From the NCBI GenBank assembly GCA_036386515.1, contig DASVVO010000024.1:1-64000 (forward strand): a stretch of 64,000 bases of DNA. The letters are read 5' to 3'. Positions 33,086 through 42,091 of the stretch are shown here, piece by piece. The position numbers were made by a program, and so were the translations under genes. Below the pieces are notes generated by a model. It saw only the letters and a program-made list of their open reading frames with translations. It was not told the DNA's origin and ran no database searches. How positions within the stretch are numbered: the first letter of the stretch is position 1; each line of letters starts with the position of its first letter. Origin of the DNA: JAIVJZ01 sp036386515 (GTDB lineage: Bacteria > Acidobacteriota > Blastocatellia > Pyrinomonadales > Pyrinomonadaceae).

Positions 33086-34534
33086 ATGACCCACGATCAA
33101 CTCAGCGAAGAAGCGACGGGCGAGCGCGTGTCGGGCGACACGGCCGCCGCCCGGCCTCTCGAAGCGACGCCCGCGCCCGTCGTCAATCGCTTCCCGTCGC
33201 TGACCGATGCGATCGACGAATCCTCCGTCTCACTCTTCGAGGAGAACCTGCGGCGCGGCGCGAAGCCCGCCGCCGAGTGGATGTGCGGCATCGAGTTTGA
33301 ACTCTTCGGCTACGACGCGCGCGGCGGCAAACCGGCGCGACTGAACCCGGCGCAGGTGCAGGGCGTGCTGGCGGGCTTCGCGCCCGCGTCCGCCGATCTC
33401 GTCTACGAGGGGCGCACGCTCGTCGAAGCGAACGCCGGGGGGATGAGTCGGCTGACGGTGGAACCGGGCGGGCAGGTCGAGTTCTCCGGCGCGCCGCAAC
33501 GGAAGTTGGCCGATGTCGAACGCGAAGTCACGCGCTACCTCGCGCGCCTGCACGAGATCGCCGAAGCGGATAGTTTCGTCTTCCTCGCCGTCGGCTTCGA
33601 CCCGCTCTGCACGCTCGACGAGCAGCGTTGGTTTCCCAAGCTGCGCTACGACGTGATGCGCCCCTATCTCGCCACGCGCGGCGCGCGCGCCTGGGACATG
33701 ATGACGCGCACCTGCGCCGTGCAAACCAATCTCGACTATGACGGGGAAGCCGACCTCGCGCGCAAGTTTCTCGTCGGCAATCGGCTCGCGCCCATCGCCA
33801 CGGCCATCTTCGCCAATTCGCCCTTCGAGAACGGCCGCCTCTCCGGCTACAAATCCACGCGCGCCGCCGCCTGGCTCTCGACCGACGCCGACCGCACCGG
33901 CATCTCGCCGCCCGCGCTGCGCTACAACTCTTTCTCGCCCGCCTCCTTCATCGCCTACGCGCTCAACGTGCCGATGCTCTTTGCGCAACGCGGCGGAAGC
34001 TACGACGGTGCTCCCACGGGCATGAAATTCAGCGACTTCCTCGCGCGCGGAACCGATGCGCTCGCGCCCGTCTTCGGCGACTGGGCAGACCATCTCACCA
34101 CCATCTTCACCGACGCGCGCCTCAAACAGTATCTCGAACTGCGTAGCGCGGATTGCGGCTCGCTCGCCCACGCCCTCGCCTTCCAAGCATACTGGAAAGG
34201 CTTGCTCTACTGTCCCGACGCGCTCGCGCTCGCCCTTCGCCTCGCGCCCGATCTCGACGCCGACGATGCGCTCGAACTTCGCGCCGCCGTGGCCCGCGAT
34301 GCGCTCGCCGCGCGCGCCGCCGGGGTTGACGTGCTCGCGCTCGCCAAAGAATCGATCGCGCTCGCCACAGAAGGCTTGCGCCGCGTCGCCCCGGAAGAGT
34401 TGCCTTACCTGGACGTGCTGCGCCAGCAAGTCGTCGCGGACGAAGTCTCTCCCGCCGACATCCTGCTTCGCAACTGGCACGGCTCGTGGCACCGCTCGAT
34501 GCCGCGCGTCTTTGCACACCTGCGCATCGCCTGA
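33086..34534 (+). CDS. egtA: Glutamate-cysteine ligase (EgtA-like, GCS2 family)
   Basis: The protein has 482 residues. It makes gamma-glutamylcysteine, the sulfur donor for mycobacterial-type EgtB. GCS2 signatures are EWMCGIEFELFGYD, YEGRTLVEANAGGMSRLTVE, EPGGQVEFSGAPQRKLADVE, MTRTCAVQTNLDYDGEADLA and GYKSTRAAAWLSTDADRTG. The same enzyme could feed glutathione synthesis, but no gshB is near. The N-terminus has an unstructured Ala-rich stretch. It is cotranscribed with egtD and probably with the TPR gene 20 bases downstream. Confidence 0.88.
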   Translation: MTHDQLSEEATGERVSGDTAAARPLEATPAPVVNRFPSLTDAIDESSVSLFEENLRRGAKPAAEWMCGIEFELFGYDARGGKPARLNPAQVQGVLAGFAPASADLVYEGRTLVEANAGGMSRLTVEPGGQVEFSGAPQRKLADVEREVTRYLARLHEIAEADSFVFLAVGFDPLCTLDEQRWFPKLRYDVMRPYLATRGARAWDMMTRTCAVQTNLDYDGEADLARKFLVGNRLAPIATAIFANSPFENGRLSGYKSTRAAAWLSTDADRTGISPPALRYNSFSPASFIAYALNVPMLFAQRGGSYDGAPTGMKFSDFLARGTDALAPVFGDWADHLTTIFTDARLKQYLELRSADCGSLAHALAFQAYWKGLLYCPDALALALRLAPDLDADDALELRAAVARDALAARAAGVDVLALAKESIALATEGLRRVAPEELPYLDVLRQQVVADEVSPADILLRNWHGSWHRSMPRVFAHLRIA

Positions 34535-34554
34535 AACGCGAGGACGTAATTCTT

Positions 34555-34950
34555 ATGCAAACCGAACATCTCGACCAGTCGTTCTTTTTGGCGGCGCGCC
34601 TCGTGGAGAATTCCCAACACGACGACGCGATAGTCGTCCTCAGGCCGCTCATCGAATGCGAACTCGACGACTTTCATAAGACAATCGTGTGCGTCAACAT
34701 GGGGATCATCTTCGGGTTGAAAGGACAGGACTCGGACGCGCTGGCGTGGTACGACCGCGCGATCAACTACGAGCGCGTCCACGGGCGATACTTCGCCGCC
34801 GAACGCAAGGCCGGCTACCTGGCCGAGTTGGGCAGGAATGCCGAGAGCCTCTCGATGTTCGAGCGGCTGCTCTCCGAGCCTTCCCTGACGGCTGAAGACG
34901 ACGAGCGGATGAGGCAGAACATTTCAATCTTGAAAAATCGCGTCGTGTGA
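34555..34950 (+). CDS. Small TPR-repeat protein
   Basis: The protein has 131 residues from the ATG at 34555 (GAGGA upstream). It is entirely helical with about three TPR units (DQSFFLAARLVENSQHDDAI, IGKGLK-type IFGLKGQDSDALAWYDRAIN, YFAAERKAGYLAELGRNAES). It sits 20 bases after egtA and may be in the same operon. It is a protein-interaction scaffold of unknown partner. Confidence 0.75.
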   Translation: MQTEHLDQSFFLAARLVENSQHDDAIVVLRPLIECELDDFHKTIVCVNMGIIFGLKGQDSDALAWYDRAINYERVHGRYFAAERKAGYLAELGRNAESLSMFERLLSEPSLTAEDDERMRQNISILKNRVV

Positions 34951-35103
34951 AAAAGCCCTCACCGTCGAGAGCGGGTGATGCCCGCGTTTGTCCCGGCAGG
35001 TGTCGGAACGAATCGCGTGAGAGTTTTCCGAGGGGAGGCCGAAGAAGTTTCAGGCGATGGATCGCGGCAGCGGCCGGACGGGCAAATTTAAAGGCGCGGC
35101 GCA

Positions 35104-35154
35104 CGCGAAAGGCGCGCGGGCGAAGTTTCTCACTTCGCCCGCGCGCCTTTCGCG
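35104..35154. terminator. Bidirectional terminator, 23-bp perfect stem
   Basis: 35104-35126 and 35132-35154 pair exactly around TTCTC (CGCGAAAGGCGCGCGGGCGA...). It separates the convergent egtD-egtA-TPR unit and the secreted protein gene. There is no long U-tract, so efficiency is uncertain. Confidence 0.75.
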
Positions 35155-35186
35155 CAAGATCAACTCGCGTGGACGCTCCGCCCGGT

Positions 35187-35588
35187 CTAATTTTTCTTGA
35201 CGAGCGTGACGCGGAAGGGTTCGTTGAGGCTCTCGGTGGGCACGTTGATCTTTTGCGTCTCGTAGCCTTTGGCTTTGACGATCAACTTGAGGTTGCCCAT
35301 GTGCAGCGGCGGCAGCACGGAGACGCCGCGTTCGTCCGACGAGTTCCAGGACTCGCAGAAGTAGCCGTCGGTGCGTTCGGATTCGAGTTTGAGCGACGCG
35401 CCGCGCACGGGGTTTCCGGCCTGGTCAACGACGCGCGCGTCGAGTCGGCCGATACCGTTCGGCTGGGTCGGCGCTTTGCCCATGTTGGGGATGTCGCTCT
35501 GAGCGGGCGACGAAGAGGCCGCATCCTGCGCCGCGGCGACGCTGAAAGTGGCGATGATGACGATGGTGGCGAGAAACAGTTTGCGCAT
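35187..35588 (-). CDS. Secreted carboxypeptidase-regulatory-like domain protein
   Basis: The protein has 133 residues. The signal peptide is MRKLFLATIVIIATFSVAAA. The mature part is one beta-sandwich of the carboxypeptidase-regulatory type (GRLDARVVDQAGNPVRGASL, SSDERGVSVLPPLHMGNLKL, VKAKGYETQKINVP). Such domains occur widely in envelope proteins of this phylum and act in binding or assembly. No enzyme domain is attached. No further role can be deduced. Confidence 0.78.
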   Translation of the reverse strand: MRKLFLATIVIIATFSVAAAQDAASSSPAQSDIPNMGKAPTQPNGIGRLDARVVDQAGNPVRGASLKLESERTDGYFCESWNSSDERGVSVLPPLHMGNLKLIVKAKGYETQKINVPTESLNEPFRVTLVKKN

Positions 35589-35784
35589 CTCTGGTAAAAT
35601 CTCCTGAACTCTGTTGAAAATTTAATGAGGGTCTGGGGCGTCAAACGCGAGCTACAACTTCCGACGGGTGTGTGGCCCTGTCAATTCTCCCGGCCACGAA
35701 CGATTATATGGACAATCGCGCGAATTGGAAAGAAGAAACTGCGCGCCGCTTTTAACGTTTAATTAAAACACGAGGTGGAAGGCC

Positions 35785-36063
35785 ATGACATTGCTTGATT
35801 TGCTGATCTTGTTGCTGGTGGCGGGCGTCTGCGGCGCGCTGGGGCAGGCGATCAGCGGTTTTTCGCGCGGCGGCTGTCTCGTCTCAATCGCGCTCGGTTT
35901 CATCGGCGCGATTCTGGGGATGTGGCTGGCGCGGCAGTTGGGGCTGCCGGAGTTGCTGATGTTGCCGGTCGGGGGCAAGAGTTTTCCGGTCGTCTGGTCG
36001 ATCATCGGCGCGGCGTTGTTCGTCGCCGTCATCAGCCTGCTCACGCGCGGGCGACGCGGGTGA
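35785..36063 (+). CDS. GlsB/YeaQ/YmgE family membrane protein
   Basis: The protein has 92 residues and three hydrophobic spans: LLDLLILLLVAGVCGALGQA, CLVSIALGFIGAILGMWLA and VVWSIIGAALFVAVISLL. The layout, with Gly-rich first and second helices, matches the GlsB/YeaQ/YmgE (transglycosylase-associated) family, small stress-linked membrane proteins of unknown mechanism. GAGGTGGAAGG lies upstream of the ATG. It stands alone. Confidence 0.82.
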   Translation: MTLLDLLILLLVAGVCGALGQAISGFSRGGCLVSIALGFIGAILGMWLARQLGLPELLMLPVGGKSFPVVWSIIGAALFVAVISLLTRGRRG

Positions 36064-36152
36064 ACAGTTCATGCTTTAGTGATTGATTTGTAACGGGGGC
36101 GCGCTAGAGTTTCCGCTCCCAAAATTCCATCCAGAAGGATTCCGTTTTTCGT

Positions 36153-37907
36153 ATGACTTCCGCCACGACTACGCCCGGCGCGGCATCGCTCACGCCCGCG
36201 CCCGACCTCAAATATTTTCGCGAGCGTTACCCGCTGACGGTGGCGAACTTCGGCGCGCTCGGCGACCGTGAAAACTACCTGCGGCGTATCTGGCGGACGG
36301 AGACGCGCTGGCAGGAGACGCTGGAGAACCAGCAACGCGCGGCGCGCGAAGCGGTGGTGCGCGGCGCGCCGCCCGCCGGTCTGGCGGTGGAGGGCGAATT
36401 CGAGATTATTTATGCGGGCGGCACGCTCGGGTTGCTGCACGCGGCGGTGTTGGCCTCCGGGTTCAAACGCCGCGTGATGGTCTTCGACGCCGGAATGATC
36501 GGGCGCGAGGGCGGCGGGCGCGCCTGGAATTTGTCCGACGAAGAACTCGGCGAGTTTGAACGCGCCGGGCTGTTTACGAAAGCCGAGATCGAGGGAGCGG
36601 TTCTCAATCGTTACCGTTCGGGCTTCGTCAAGTTTCACGATGCCGCTTCGCGCGTGAAGACGCCGCCGCTGTGGATGGAGAAGGTGCTCGACGTGTCGGT
36701 TGACGCCGACAAGTTGCTGGGACTGGCGGCCGCGAAAGTTCGCGCGCGCGCGGGGGAAGGCTCCGCGCTCTTTGAACATCTGCGCTTCGTGCGCGCCTAT
36801 GTGGAGGCGGATCGCGTGTGCGTGGAAACGGAGGACGCGCGCGGCGGCGGTGCGGGCGGCGGCGGCAGGCGGCGACTGTTCGCGGCGCGGCTGTTCGTCG
36901 ATGCGACGGGGGCGCATTCGCCCGTGGCGCGGCAGTTCGACGGCGGACGCGCCTTCACGCACGTCGCGCCCTCGGTCGGGACGGTGGCGCGTGGATTCGC
37001 GCGCGGCGAAGGAACGGGGCGAGTCGATTTCAAGGTCGGCGAGATTCTGGTGAGTACGGAGGACGCGCGCGACCACCGGCAACTGATCTGGGAAGGCTTC
37101 GCGGGCAGCCCGGCGCGCGACGAGTATGCGACGCGTCTCTTTTTTTACGACGCCGTCGATTCGCCCGCCGACAAGTCTCTGCTCGCCCTCTTCGAGCACT
37201 ACTTCGAGGGCTTGCCGCGCTACAAACAGGCGGGCGCGCAGTGGCGCGTGGGGCGGCCGCTGTTCGGCTACGCGCCGGGCGTGAGCCGTCGCGGCTGGCC
37301 GAAGACGCGCTCGCGCACGGCCGAAGATCGCGTGATGCTGGCGGGCGATGCGGCGGGCGTGATCAGCCCGCTCGCCTTTTCCGGCCCCGGTGCGGGCGTG
37401 CGCGGCCTGCGCCGACTCACGCACCTGACCGACCTCGCGCTCGCCGCCGACCTTCTCGACGCGCGCGCGCTCTCCGAGATCAACACGCCCGCGCCGCGCG
37501 TGCCGCAGATGTCCGGCCTCGTGGAATTTTTGCGCCCCGCGCCGCAGGGACAGCCCGCCAACGTCAACGAGACGCTCAATGCCGTGATGGCCGCGCTGCA
37601 CGAACTGGACGTGCGCGTCCGGCGTGAACTGTTTCAGGATCGCATGTCGTTCGGCGCGCTCAAGAGCCTCCTCGGCCGCACGGCCAAACTCTACCCGCGC
37701 ATCTTCCAGCGCGTGCGCGAACATCTCGGCGCGCGCGGCACGTTCTGGTGGCTCGCCAATATCGCCGAAACCGCCTTTAGCGAACGACGCGTGCGCGGCG
37801 GCGCGGCCGACGCGGAGATCGAGATTGGCGAGAGCGCGCCCGCGGAAGCGTTCGCGCGCTACGTCGCTCTCTACCGCAAAGATCGAGAGGCGGGCGCGTC
37901 CGACTAG
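36153..37907 (+). CDS. CruA/CruP-type lycopene-cyclase-family FAD oxidoreductase
   Basis: The protein has 584 residues. The FAD-binding entry is FEIIYAGGTLGLLHAAVLAS, followed by VMVFDAGMIGREGGGRAWNL then SDEELGEFERAGLFTK, which matches the GREQEWN-type motif of CruA and CruP lycopene cyclases, and RLFVDATGAHSPVARQFDGG. A second flavin motif is DRVMLAGDAAGVISPLAFSG. CruA cyclises lycopene; the closely related CruP has other roles, so the carotenoid function is inferred. No other carotenoid genes are in the window. The stop codon falls in the loop of the terminator hairpin. Confidence 0.75.
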   Translation: MTSATTTPGAASLTPAPDLKYFRERYPLTVANFGALGDRENYLRRIWRTETRWQETLENQQRAAREAVVRGAPPAGLAVEGEFEIIYAGGTLGLLHAAVLASGFKRRVMVFDAGMIGREGGGRAWNLSDEELGEFERAGLFTKAEIEGAVLNRYRSGFVKFHDAASRVKTPPLWMEKVLDVSVDADKLLGLAAAKVRARAGEGSALFEHLRFVRAYVEADRVCVETEDARGGGAGGGGRRRLFAARLFVDATGAHSPVARQFDGGRAFTHVAPSVGTVARGFARGEGTGRVDFKVGEILVSTEDARDHRQLIWEGFAGSPARDEYATRLFFYDAVDSPADKSLLALFEHYFEGLPRYKQAGAQWRVGRPLFGYAPGVSRRGWPKTRSRTAEDRVMLAGDAAGVISPLAFSGPGAGVRGLRRLTHLTDLALAADLLDARALSEINTPAPRVPQMSGLVEFLRPAPQGQPANVNETLNAVMAALHELDVRVRRELFQDRMSFGALKSLLGRTAKLYPRIFQRVREHLGARGTFWWLANIAETAFSERRVRGGAADAEIEIGESAPAEAFARYVALYRKDREAGASD

Positions 37908-37924
37908 AACGCGCCCGCCTCTCG
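37884..37924. terminator. Terminator hairpin containing the stop codon of the upstream gene
   Basis: CGAGAGGCGGGCGCGT (37884-37899) pairs exactly with ACGCGCCCGCCTCTCG (37909-37924). The 9-base loop includes the TAG at 37905-37907. TTTATT follows. The last codons of the flavoprotein are therefore inside the stem. Confidence 0.85.
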
Positions 37925-37987
37925 TTTATTCGGCGCGCGCAGGCGAGGCGACGGTGAAATAAACCGCCCTTGTCTGCGCACGCTTCG

Positions 37988-38206
37988 TTATTTGTAAGTG
38001 ATGGTGATCTTCGAGTCTTTGTTCAGCGGGATCGGCGTGTTCTCGTCGATCTGCAAACTGATCAGGTTAACGTGATCGTTCTTGAAATCTCTCCCCGAGC
38101 CGGTCTGCGCGTTGAAGTTTGCGGGGACGGTGATGTTCACGGAACCGCCGCCCTGGATGATGATCGGGGGGTCGCCTTCGGACGGCGGAGGGATAGGGTT
38201 ACTCAT
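37988..38206 (-). CDS. Small beta-rich protein with GDPPIIIQGGGS motif (second of pair)
   Basis: The protein has 72 residues from the ATG at 38206, which has AAGGAG 9 bases upstream; an ATG two codons earlier is too close to that site. After a Pro-rich start it has EGDPPIIIQGGGSVNITVP, then beta-strand-like segments (HVNLISLQIDE, DSKITITYK). The EGDPPIIIQGGGS motif is shared with the 50-residue protein encoded just upstream, over about 39 bases of near-identical DNA. There is no signal or membrane segment. Both lie downstream of a kinase-TPR receptor on the same strand. The family is unknown to me. Confidence 0.7.
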   Translation of the reverse strand: MSNPIPPPSEGDPPIIIQGGGSVNITVPANFNAQTGSGRDFKNDHVNLISLQIDENTPIPLNKDSKITITYK

Positions 38207-38380
38207 AATCATTCTCCTTATACAGTTGAGGTCTGTTGAGGTTTGCGGTGTGAGGTGCGATAAAAACTTGCGCATCACGTCGCCACGGTTGACGAGTAAG
38301 GACGAAGCGCGAGAGGGTGAGAAGTTCGTTACGCCCGATCTTTCGCGCTCCGTCGCATGTGGCGGCCTGTACGTGCCGGC

Positions 38381-38533
38381 TTAACTGGGATTTCCAGAAC
38401 CGCCGCCTTGAATGATGATCGGGGGGTCGCCTTCGGTCGTTTCGGGGTCGGGCGAATCGGCCGACGCCGTATCGGCGGTCGAGGTTTCCTCTTCCGTCTC
38501 CGGTTCCTGCGGTCTGTTTTCGCTGTCGCTCAT
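38381..38533 (-). CDS. 50-residue acidic protein with GDPPIIIQGGGS motif (first of pair)
   Basis: The ATG at 38533 has AAAGGAAA 8 bases upstream and lies 44 bases after the kinase-TPR stop. The first 33 residues are disordered and acidic (Glu, Thr, Asp, Ser, Pro). The C-terminus is EGDPPIIIQGGGSGNPS, the same motif as in the neighbour at 37988-38206, but here it ends the protein. Conservation of the motif at both protein and DNA level, in an otherwise unlike sequence, argues that both genes are real. It is possibly a peptide substrate, ligand or adaptor of the upstream receptor kinase. Confidence 0.7.
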   Translation of the reverse strand: MSDSENRPQEPETEEETSTADTASADSPDPETTEGDPPIIIQGGGSGNPS

Positions 38534-38576
38534 GTCGGTATTTCCTTTCGCGCTGAAGTTAAGTTAAGAAACAGGT

Positions 38577-41500
38577 TTACCGGACGTTGGCGGAGAGTTC
38601 ACCGAGTTGCTTGCGGCCGACTTGCACGTCCGGTCTTGCCTGATAAACGTTGAAAACTTCTGCCCCCCATTTCTGCTGGAATTCCGCCAGCAAGCTCGCC
38701 GCGCGGGATGCGGCGTCGCGCGCCGCTTCCAGATTTCCCGCCCGCTGACTGGCGCGCGCCGCGACCGACCACGCGCGCCACTCCGAAACCTTTTGCCCGA
38801 AGCGCGCGAAACTGGCCTGCGCTTCCAGCGCGACGGAGAGCGCGCCCTTCGCATCGCCGCCTTCGAGTAAGGCTTCGGCGAGCGCGAGTTGGGCGTTGGA
38901 GATGAGCCACGGGTCGCCCGCCGCTTGCGCGCTCGCGAGTGCGTCTCTGCACGTCGCGATGCCGGCGGCGCGCGCGCCGGAAAACGCCTGCGCTAATCCT
39001 AATACGCGCCGCGCTTCGACAAAGGTCGTTTTATTTTGTTCGCCCGCCGCCTCAAGCGCCTCCGTGGCTTTGGTTTTGGCCTCGGTGAGATTTCGTTGAC
39101 TCAAAGCCATGTGCGCCCGCGCCAGACAAATGTAGGCCAACAACTCTTTATTCTCTCCGCCCGGCTTTTCGGCGATAGCGCGCGCCTGTTCAAACATTGA
39201 ACGCGCCTCTTCATAGCGGCCGAGCGGCCAGAGCGCGTCGCCGCGATTGTATAAGCCGTAGGCGCTGCGCAGTTCGTTGTTGAGCGACTTGTAAATCTTG
39301 TAGCTCTCGTCGAAATGCTGCAAGGCCTCCACGTACTTGTCTTGCTGGAGCAGCACGTTGCCGATTTCCGAATGCATCTCCGCCGCGAGCGAGAGGTCGG
39401 TGGCCTGGTCGGCGAGTTGCATGGTCTGGTTGAAGGCGTTCAGAGCCTCCTCGTAGTTGCCTTTCTGGCGTTTAGCCCGGCCGAGCAGGGCGATGGTCTG
39501 CGCCATCTCTTTCCGGTAGCCGCCCGATTGATAGAAGTCGAGCGCCTGCTGCAAGTGGCGGATGCCATCCTCGGTGTTGCCCTGCTGGATGTAGAGTCCG
39601 CCGAGGTTGCCGAGCGCCTTGGCGGCGTAGCGTGAAGCGTTGCTCCGCTGGGCGGAGAGCAATCCCTGCTGCAAGTATTTTTCGGCTTGGGCGTATTTGC
39701 CCTGACCGCGGAAGGTGTTGCCGAGGTCTACGAGGCTGAGCGCGACCAAATTCTCCATGCCGTTGGCGCGCGCCAGTTCGACCGCCTCGCTCGCGTAGGA
39801 TTGCGCGGCGGCCGGATCGTTCTTATTCGTGGCGACCGCGCTCAACTGCAACAGCGTGTTGATGCGCTGCGACAGGTTGCCGCCCGTCTTCGCCATGTCG
39901 AGCGCCTGCTGCAACTGCGCCTGCGCTTCGTTGAGATTGCCGCGGGTGCGCGAGAGATAGCCGCGGCGGTAGAGCACCTCGGTCTGGCCTTCGGCGTTGG
40001 CATACTTTTTGTAAATCTGTTCGGCCTTGTCGAAGGCGGAGAGCGCGCTGGCCGAGTTCGTCTGGCGCGTGGCGAGGATGCCGATGCGGAGGTAGGCCGT
40101 GGCGTTCTCCGGGTCGCGGTTGGTGGCCTCGAAGTAGCTCTCGATCGCCTCTTTGACTTGATCCGTCTTCTCGTAGGCGCGGCCGAGATCGACATACACG
40201 TCGGCGCGCTCGGGCAACAGGCGCGTGATCTGCTGGTACGCGCCGACGGCGCGCGGAAATTCGCGCGATACGGTCGCGCGGATCGCTTCGAGACGGAGCC
40301 TGTCCACTTCCGAGAGGGCGTCGAGTTCGGCGTTGTGCGAAGTGACGCGCAGCATCGAATCACGCGCGCCGTCGGCGTCGTCGAGTTCGGTCAACGCCTC
40401 GGCCAGGCGCGCGTGCGCCAGCACGAACTTGTCGTCGAGGTTGGTGGCTTGCAGCAATCGGCGGCTCGCCTGATAGTACGCGCCCTCGCGCAGCAGATTG
40501 GTGCCCAACTCGTAGGCGGCCTTCGCGTCGTTCGACGGCTCGTGCGGCTTCGTCCGCAACAGCCAGCTCGCGCCCCACCCGACGCCCGCCAGCACCACGA
40601 TGCCGATCAGCACGGCGGCGATGGAGAGACGCGGGCGGCGCAAGTTGTCCGAGAGCGTCGTCAGCGAAGTGGCGCGATGGGCGTTGGTGCGATGCGCGCC
40701 GATGGAGTAAGAGGTCATGCTCGGCGTGCGCGTGTCGTCCAACTCGGAGAAGTGAAAACTGAGGGCGCGCAAGTCCGCGATGAGCGCTTCGGCCGTCTGG
40801 TAGCGGTCTTCGGGACGCTTGGCGAGGGCTTTCAGGGTGATGCGGTCGAGTTCGGCGGGCACGAGCCGGTTGAATTGCGAAGGCGGCGGCGGCATGACGT
40901 GGAGCACCTGCGCCGCGATCTCGACGACGGTTGCGCCGGAGAAGGCCGGGCGTCCCGCGATGCTCTCGTAGAGCAGCGCGCCGAGACTGAAAATGTCGCT
41001 GCGCCCATCGACGGGAACGGCCTTCGCTTGTTCGGGCGAGAGATAGAGCGGCGTGCCGAGCATCACGTCGCTGCGCGTTTTGAGGCCGGCGAGCGTCGCG
41101 GCGTTCTGGTCGAGGTCGGGGTCGTCGGTGATGAGTTTCGCCAGTCCGAAGTCGAGCACTTTCACTTCGCCGCGCTCGTTGATGATGACGTTCGAGGGCT
41201 TCACGTCGCGGTGGATGATGCCGTGGCGGTGCGCTTCCGAGAGCGCCTCGGCCACATCCGCGATGATCTCGATGGCGCGCGCCAGCGACAACTCTCCGGC
41301 GCGCATCAGGTCGCCCAACTCCCGCCCGTTGACCAACTCCATGACGATGAAGGGTCGCCCGTCGTCCGTCTCGCCGTAGTCGAAAAGCGTGGCGATGTGG
41401 GCGTGGCTCAGGGCGGAGATGGAGCGGGCTTCGCGCAGAAAGCGCGCGTGGTGATTATGGCTATCGGGCGCGGCGGAAGGGATTTTGACGGCGACGCGCC

Positions 41501-41597
41501 GGCCGAGCCGCGTGTCTTCCGCCTCGTAGACCACGCCCATCCCGCCCTCGCCGATCTGTTCCAGAATGCGGTAATGGGAAATAGTCTGCCCGATCAT
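38577..41597 (-). CDS. Transmembrane Ser/Thr protein kinase with TPR sensor domain
   Basis: The protein has 1,006 residues from the ATG at 41597 (AAGGAA upstream). Kinase domain (about 8-275): glycine loop IGEGGMGVVYEAED, VAVKI (Lys), HRHGIIHRDVKPSNVIIN (catalytic loop), KVLDFGLAKL, GTPLYLSPEQAKAVPVDGRS. A single membrane span near 325-345 (LSIAAVLIGIVVLAGVGWGA) is followed by roughly 650 residues of TPR repeats (such as AEKYLQQGLLSAQRSNASRY, YEEALNAFNQTMQLADQA). This is the PknB-type receptor kinase plan with an extracytoplasmic or peripheral TPR platform. Two tiny genes follow in the same direction. Confidence 0.92.
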   Translation of the reverse strand: MIGQTISHYRILEQIGEGGMGVVYEAEDTRLGRRVAVKIPSAAPDSHNHHARFLREARSISALSHAHIATLFDYGETDDGRPFIVMELVNGRELGDLMRAGELSLARAIEIIADVAEALSEAHRHGIIHRDVKPSNVIINERGEVKVLDFGLAKLITDDPDLDQNAATLAGLKTRSDVMLGTPLYLSPEQAKAVPVDGRSDIFSLGALLYESIAGRPAFSGATVVEIAAQVLHVMPPPPSQFNRLVPAELDRITLKALAKRPEDRYQTAEALIADLRALSFHFSELDDTRTPSMTSYSIGAHRTNAHRATSLTTLSDNLRRPRLSIAAVLIGIVVLAGVGWGASWLLRTKPHEPSNDAKAAYELGTNLLREGAYYQASRRLLQATNLDDKFVLAHARLAEALTELDDADGARDSMLRVTSHNAELDALSEVDRLRLEAIRATVSREFPRAVGAYQQITRLLPERADVYVDLGRAYEKTDQVKEAIESYFEATNRDPENATAYLRIGILATRQTNSASALSAFDKAEQIYKKYANAEGQTEVLYRRGYLSRTRGNLNEAQAQLQQALDMAKTGGNLSQRINTLLQLSAVATNKNDPAAAQSYASEAVELARANGMENLVALSLVDLGNTFRGQGKYAQAEKYLQQGLLSAQRSNASRYAAKALGNLGGLYIQQGNTEDGIRHLQQALDFYQSGGYRKEMAQTIALLGRAKRQKGNYEEALNAFNQTMQLADQATDLSLAAEMHSEIGNVLLQQDKYVEALQHFDESYKIYKSLNNELRSAYGLYNRGDALWPLGRYEEARSMFEQARAIAEKPGGENKELLAYICLARAHMALSQRNLTEAKTKATEALEAAGEQNKTTFVEARRVLGLAQAFSGARAAGIATCRDALASAQAAGDPWLISNAQLALAEALLEGGDAKGALSVALEAQASFARFGQKVSEWRAWSVAARASQRAGNLEAARDAASRAASLLAEFQQKWGAEVFNVYQARPDVQVGRKQLGELSANVR

Positions 41598-42013
41598 AGT
41601 ATGCGGATTCCTTATAACCCCGATAAGCGTGCGGAATGGCGTGGTAAATGGCGAGCCGCTTGCCCAACGCGGCCGTTCAGGCGTGGCTCGGAAGAACTCG
41701 TTTGTTCGTCTGCGGACATTCTGCGACAAAGCACCCGGCATTTCAAGAGCAAAATCATGCGGGGGTTCTCTCGCTTCGCGGAACGTGAGCGGCGTTGCGC
41801 GGGACAACTTATCTCTTGCGCTCGACGGCGATTGCGTTCATACTTTTCTCCGTTTGAAGCTCCTGCTCTCGCGCATCTACGGTGATGCGCCTGCCCGTAA
41901 CTGAGCTGCGGCGACGGCGTTAGGCTGAAGAGAGAGTGAGGTTAGGTTGTTAATCTGTTAGAAGCCGCTCTCGTTAGTGTTAGAGCAGCGGGCGTGTCGC
42001 CGCCGAGCCGTTT
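41598..42013. other. Divergent upstream region of kinase and RRM genes
   Basis: About 400 bases. I see no reading frame with a recognisable product. It must contain the two divergent promoters, but no strong box pair stands out. A long 5' leader for the RRM gene would be typical of cold-regulated RNA-binding proteins. Confidence 0.4.
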
Positions 42014-42040
42014 GGCGGAAGTCTTACGAAAGACTCCGCC
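42014..42040 (+). other. Hairpin in the 5' leader of the RRM gene
   Basis: GGCGGA-A-GTCTT / AAGAC-TCCGCC around loop ACGA gives an 11-bp stem with one bulge, about 52 bases before the ATG. It is a candidate structured leader element. Confidence 0.5.
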
Positions 42041-42091
42041 AGCTTGATCTGAAAGACGCCCGGCTTCCTTCGACTTTTAAGGGAAAAAGAT

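Noticed and set aside
39687..41885. 732-codon plus-strand frame opposite the kinase gene
   Set aside because: Arg/Val-rich antisense translation with no domain; the minus strand encodes an intact kinase-TPR protein.
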